Assembly: GCA_947065955.1 (NCBI GenBank)
Contig: CAMSXY010000056.1
Coordinates: forward strand, 1-7,260
Direction: 5' to 3'
DNA length: 7,260 bases
From: an uncultured Caryophanales bacterium
GTDB lineage: Bacteria > Bacillota_I > Bacilli_A > RF39 > UBA660
Made by a program: the position numbers and the translations under genes
Shown here: positions 3,621 through 7,260 of the stretch, in pieces
How the letters are laid out: each line of letters starts with the position of its first letter
Position numbering within the stretch: position 1 is the first letter of the stretch
The notes under the pieces: model-generated
What the model saw: only the letters and a program-made list of their open reading frames with translations
Told to the model about the DNA's origin: nothing
The model's database searches: none

Positions 3621-5863
3621 TGAGAAAAAAGGGATTTACACTGATAGAATTATTGGGAGTGATTGTTATACTAAGCATTATCGCCCTTATTAGCGTGCCT
3701 TTTGTTTTAAATATTTTATCTAATGCAAAAGAAGCTGCTAATAAAAGAACTATTGATGGGATTATACATACAGCCGATTTGTATTATGCGGAAAGTCTTA
3801 TAGATCCTAAACTTGCTAATAAATTTGACGGATTTACAAATGTATTTGAAGAGATACAAGAAAGATTGAATCCTAAACTCAATGGGAAGGGAAATGTTTA
3901 TATTACAGAGCAAGGAAATATTGGTGTTTCTATCGTATTGGATGGAAAATGTTACACAAAGGATTTTGAAGATTCAAATGTAGTGACTTCTTCGGATTTT
4001 GAAAATTGTTTTTTAACTAATGAAATTGCTTCTAGCTACGTTGGTTTTGGTGGAAACTATTTGGATTCTTTTCAAAAGGTTATTTCTACCAAGGATGGTG
4101 GGTATTTAGCTATTGGTCATACAAACTCTTCAAAAATTGGAAATTTAAAAGGGCATGGAAATTCCATTAATTATGATGGATTAATTGTTAAATTTGATCC
4201 GAATGGAAGATTTGAATGGTACCAGAACTATGGTGGAGAAGGACACGACTATTTTTATTCTGTTTTAGAAGAAGAAAATAGGTATTTGGTTGTTTCTGTT
4301 GTAGATAAGAGTAATCATGGAAATAGAGTTTTTCAGTGTGTTTTAATTGAATATAGTTTGTCAGGGGAAAAATTAAAGGAGAAAATTTTATTTGAAACAT
4401 ATGATATAAGAGATACAACGCTTCTAAAAAAGGAAGATCACTATTATTTAGTTACAAGTGCAAGAGCTTTAGATCTTGCTTTAGGTGGTGCTTGTATTCC
4501 TTATATTATTGAGTATAATTCTAATTTTCAACAGGTATCAATAACAGGATATACGGATAGTTATGGGAGTGTTGCAGTAACAGCTATTATTAATTCTTCT
4601 GGAAATATTATTTTTGTTGGCGATGCTTTGGGAAGTGGAGGAATTTTTGAATCAATAGAAAAGCTTGGAAATGGGATGCTTGTTGAGGTTGATTTTAAAA
4701 CGAAAGAAGTTTTATCTGTAACGACTGCAGATGTTCATCAATTTCGAGATATTCAAGAGGTTGATGATGGGTATATTGTTGTTGGTTATAAAGAGGATGC
4801 AATTATTAGTAAATATGGTAAAGAAAAGAACGCTAAAAATAGTTTGCCTCTTATTTGGAATAACATTTTTAAGGGAGAATCTGTAGATGTTTTTCATTCT
4901 GTTGTTTCTGCAGATGATTCTATTCTTGTTGCTGGGTATAGTCGATCTAATGATCAAGATATGGAAGATTTAAATCCACTTTCTATACAAGCTGGAATTG
5001 TTGTAAAATATGATTTAAATGGAAAAATTTTAAAAAAAAGGAAAATAGGAGGAAGTAAGGGGGAGGTTATAAACGATCTACTTGTTATAGAAAATGGATT
5101 TATTTTGGTAGGTGAATCTTTTTCAACAGATGGGGATATGTTAGCTTATCAGTATGGAAATAAAGATGCTATTTTGATGAAAATTGATAGTGAATTAAAT
5201 CCAGTTGCTGATTTAACTTCTAAAATTTTGTTAATGGATCCTATAAAAGAACTCGTGAAAAATTATGGAGATCATATTCCCTTAATAGAAGAGGCAAATT
5301 CTTTAAAATTATATACAACTAATGATCCTACAACGGATTTAGGAAAATGGTGTACAAGTGAACCTACTTTGGATCCAGAGTCCAATTATCCATTTGTAAC
5401 CTGTTTAAAGCCTTTTAATGAAAGTGATATTATTACGCATTCTTATGCTACATTTAAAGAAAATCATCATGAAATTGCTATGGAAGATCTAGACCATTGG
5501 ATTAGTTTTGAGTTTTATTATGGAGATGCTGGTTATATGCAGATTTCTTCTATTCAATTAAAGTTTGAAGGAAGTGATTATATAACTATTGAGGAAGCTG
5601 TTCGATTGAAGTATATAGAGCCTCTTGTTTTAACTGGAAATAACTTTCATGATAATCTTTATTTTCCAAATAGTTACCAACTTCTTTCTGGGGGAAGTAC
5701 AGGGATGGGGAGATTTCCTGTTTTAGATATAAAAATAAAACCAAAAGTTCGATTGACAGATATGATGTTTGCGTCTAGTTATGATCTTGCTTTACGTGAT
5801 GGGTGTAGTTTTTCTATTTCAGAGTATCGAAATTTTGATATATCTTTAACAAAAATTGATTAG
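3620..5863 (+). CDS. Type IV prepilin-like protein with beta-propeller-like repeats
   Basis: A 747-residue predicted cell-surface protein. The N-terminus MRKKGFTLIELL is a class III prepilin leader: prepilin peptidase would cut after G5, leaving F6 and the conserved E10, followed by a hydrophobic helix to about residue 33. Residues 34-135 look like a small pilin head with a Cys pair, C111 and C130. Residues about 140-535 contain seven degenerate repeats of 48-67 residues (about 140-206, 207-259, 260-313, 314-371, 372-419, 420-480, 481-535). The recurring pattern is D-x-F...V....DGGYL..G, then (D/G)x(I/V)VK(F/Y)D..G, then a Gly-Gly turn, as in bacterial beta-propeller-like repeat proteins. Residues 536-747 form an unrecognised, apparently beta-rich domain with C578, C595 and C729. 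ATG 3620 is preferred to the in-frame ATG at 3569 because AGGAGGG (3608-3614) precedes it and the prepilin leader must be short. Ordinary pilins have about 100-200 residues, so this is a large fusion. No pilus assembly ATPase, platform protein or peptidase is in the window. Roles in adhesion or ligand binding at a pilus tip are inference. Confidence 0.85.
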   Translation: MRKKGFTLIELLGVIVILSIIALISVPFVLNILSNAKEAANKRTIDGIIHTADLYYAESLIDPKLANKFDGFTNVFEEIQERLNPKLNGKGNVYITEQGNIGVSIVLDGKCYTKDFEDSNVVTSSDFENCFLTNEIASSYVGFGGNYLDSFQKVISTKDGGYLAIGHTNSSKIGNLKGHGNSINYDGLIVKFDPNGRFEWYQNYGGEGHDYFYSVLEEENRYLVVSVVDKSNHGNRVFQCVLIEYSLSGEKLKEKILFETYDIRDTTLLKKEDHYYLVTSARALDLALGGACIPYIIEYNSNFQQVSITGYTDSYGSVAVTAIINSSGNIIFVGDALGSGGIFESIEKLGNGMLVEVDFKTKEVLSVTTADVHQFRDIQEVDDGYIVVGYKEDAIISKYGKEKNAKNSLPLIWNNIFKGESVDVFHSVVSADDSILVAGYSRSNDQDMEDLNPLSIQAGIVVKYDLNGKILKKRKIGGSKGEVINDLLVIENGFILVGESFSTDGDMLAYQYGNKDAILMKIDSELNPVADLTSKILLMDPIKELVKNYGDHIPLIEEANSLKLYTTNDPTTDLGKWCTSEPTLDPESNYPFVTCLKPFNESDIITHSYATFKENHHEIAMEDLDHWISFEFYYGDAGYMQISSIQLKFEGSDYITIEEAVRLKYIEPLVLTGNNFHDNLYFPNSYQLLSGGSTGMGRFPVLDIKIKPKVRLTDMMFASSYDLALRDGCSFSISEYRNFDISLTKID

Positions 5864-5880
5864 TTAGAAATAAGATGTAA

Positions 5881-5913
5881 AAAGAAAGGTTATTGTATTA
5901 TGAACCTTTTTTT
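5881..5913 (+). terminator. Rho-independent terminator of the prepilin-like gene
   Basis: AAAGGTT (5885-5891) pairs with AACCTTT (5903-5909) across an 11-base loop, and the stem can extend outwards through A-T pairs and one G-U pair to 5881/5913. Seven T (5907-5913) follow the CC. It begins 17 bases after the stop codon. Confidence 0.75.
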
Positions 5914-5939
5914 GTTACTATACTAATTAGGAGGTTTTT

Positions 5940-7260
5940 ATGGATGGTATAAGAAAAGCCCTTGAAATACTTGGGTATGATTCTTTTCGAAGGGGAAGAA
6001 TGTATCCTTTTCAATATGTAAAACATTTACAAACGAAGTATGTAGAATATCAATATATTCATTTTTATAAAGTAAAATCAGAAAGTAGTAAAAATTTGTA
6101 TGATGTTCAGATTTTGAATAATGGAGAAAAGATTTATGGCTTCTCTTGTACTTGTGAGGCGTTTCAAAGAAATCGTACTTGCAAACATGTTGCAGCAGCT
6201 TTTATTTCTAATATTGATGAAATTTTATCTTGTGAACATATAGATTCAGAAACAGTATCTTTGAATATTTTGAAAAGTTATGTTACAAAGACAGAAAATG
6301 TTATTCGACAATTGCTTCATTTAGAGGTTGAGTTTTCTATTAAAGATACAATTTCCTTTCGAATTTTGATGGGAGAAAATAAATTATATAGTATATCATC
6401 TGAAAATAAATTTTTAGATTTTATGGATTGTTTTTTAGAAAAAGAAGAATATTCCTTTGGAAAATGTTTTACTTATAATCCAAATAAACATTTCTTTTCT
6501 AATAAAGATATGGAAATTCTTTCTTTTATAATGAATTCTCAAAAAAATCATTTTCCTTATAACCATACAAGTTTATTTTCTTTATCTCCACGGGAATTTG
6601 AATATTTTCTTGAAATTTTAAAAGGAAAGGGATTTTTGATTCGAAATCGTGGAGAAGTTTTAGAAGTTTTTAAGGGAATGCCTACTCATTACATTTTAAA
6701 AGAAGAGGATTCAAAATATCATTTAATGATCGATAATTTTGAACAGTATCAAATTTTGGATGAGGAATGTCGTTATGTAATGTATGAAAAAAATCTTTAT
6801 CTTCTTTCTTTAGAGGAAAGAAATTATTTAATAGATTTGTTAAAAAATAAAGTACAATTTTTAACATTTTCAAAAGAAAATTTAGCTATTTTTAATAATG
6901 GATTATTTAAAAAAATAAAATCCAATATTATGGTGGATCCTACTTTGAATGTTGTTCTTCCCAAAAAACCAGAAATAAAGCTTTATTTTGATCTTTTGGA
7001 ATCTGAACTTGTTTGTGATCTTGTGTTCCAATATCAAGGCGTAGATGTTTCTTATTTTGATACATCGAGTATTTTAAGAGATAATGATACAGAAACGCAA
7101 GTGGTATTGGAATTATTTGAATATGGTTTTATAGAGAAAAAAAAGAGGTTTGTTTTAGATCATGAAGAGAAGATGTATACTTTTATAGATCAAATTTTAC
7201 CATCTTTAACTGGGTATTCTATTTTTACAAGTAAGAAAATAGATAGTACGCATATTATTA
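5940..7260 (+). CDS. SWIM zinc finger, SNF2-family helicase, N-terminal part (runs off the window)
   Basis: The frame stays open from ATG 5940 to the window end, giving 440 visible codons. AGGAGG (5929-5934) lies 5 bases before the ATG. Near the N-terminus C70-T-C72 and C81-K-H83 form the CxC...CxH SWIM zinc-finger motif, a nucleic-acid or protein-binding module. The following 350 residues are divergent, rich in Phe, Lys and Glu, and near the end contain an RDNDTETQVVLELFEYGF segment (R380 onward) and FIDQILPSLTGYSIF. These resemble the SNF2-associated domain that lies between the SWIM finger and the helicase in Bacillota proteins of the YwqA type. In those proteins a SNF2 ATPase with DEAD/DEAH-type motifs follows and the total length is near 1000 residues. 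The ATPase itself is outside the window, so helicase activity is inferred from architecture. Such proteins are thought to remodel or translocate along DNA; the exact role is unknown. The gene follows a terminator, so it needs its own promoter or readthrough. Confidence 0.8.
   Translation, partial: MDGIRKALEILGYDSFRRGRMYPFQYVKHLQTKYVEYQYIHFYKVKSESSKNLYDVQILNNGEKIYGFSCTCEAFQRNRTCKHVAAAFISNIDEILSCEHIDSETVSLNILKSYVTKTENVIRQLLHLEVEFSIKDTISFRILMGENKLYSISSENKFLDFMDCFLEKEEYSFGKCFTYNPNKHFFSNKDMEILSFIMNSQKNHFPYNHTSLFSLSPREFEYFLEILKGKGFLIRNRGEVLEVFKGMPTHYILKEEDSKYHLMIDNFEQYQILDEECRYVMYEKNLYLLSLEERNYLIDLLKNKVQFLTFSKENLAIFNNGLFKKIKSNIMVDPTLNVVLPKKPEIKLYFDLLESELVCDLVFQYQGVDVSYFDTSSILRDNDTETQVVLELFEYGFIEKKKRFVLDHEEKMYTFIDQILPSLTGYSIFTSKKIDSTHII

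Noticed and set aside
3716..4957. Minus-strand open frames inside the prepilin-like gene (for example 3716-3913, 4188-4418, 4712-4957)
   Set aside because: They are antisense to a strong coding frame, have low-complexity products and no promoter or ribosome binding site.
5919..5924. TATACT as a -10 box for the SWIM/SNF2 gene
   Set aside because: No -35 at 16-18 bases (the nearest, TTGTAT 5893-5898, is 20 away), and transcription would start at the Shine-Dalgarno itself.
6682..6873. Minus-strand frame inside the SWIM/SNF2 gene
   Set aside because: The + strand frame is continuous across it and belongs to a recognisable family.

Overview
The window is AT-rich (about 30% GC by eye) and uses the standard bacterial code: TGA ends the kinase-like gene. 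Clear Shine-Dalgarno sequences precede most starts, and rho-independent terminators follow several genes. Two sporulation genes, spoVIF-like and spoIVA, show an endospore-forming member of the Bacillota, most likely a low-GC Bacilli-type lineage. A type IV prepilin-like protein and a remnant of a Cys-rich, InlB/Listeria-Bacteroides-repeat-like surface protein fit uncultured gut Firmicutes, but I cannot name a species.

Layout, all genes on the + strand. Positions 1-93 hold a strong terminator for a gene left of the window. Positions 94-342 are a very AT-rich leader with a candidate extended -10 sigma-A promoter and a candidate mother-cell (sigma-K/sigma-E-like) promoter. A two-gene unit follows: spoVIF-like (343-588) and a divergent protein-kinase-fold gene (612-1325). 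The ribosome binding site of the second gene sits in a hairpin just after the first stop codon. A terminator (1404-1438) closes the unit. Positions 1469-1867 carry a broken fragment of a surface-protein gene with one internal stop. A good sigma-E-type promoter (1964-1992) then drives spoIVA (2022-3497), which has its own terminator (3507-3532). Next is a 747-residue prepilin-like protein (3620-5863) that appears to join a pilin N-terminal helix to a seven-repeat beta-propeller-like region and an unrecognised Cys-containing C-terminal domain; a terminator follows (5881-5913). The window ends inside a SWIM zinc finger/SNF2-associated gene (5940 onward), whose helicase ATPase part would lie beyond the edge.

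How the genes relate. spoVIF and spoIVA both act in spore coat formation in the mother cell, and the promoter-like sequences fit mother-cell control. The kinase-fold protein is probably co-expressed with SpoVIF and may act in coat maturation (inference). The prepilin-propeller protein and the SNF2 gene each lie between terminators and are probably separate units. The most unusual item is the prepilin-propeller fusion. No CRISPR array, tRNA, rRNA, insertion sequence or phage gene is visible.
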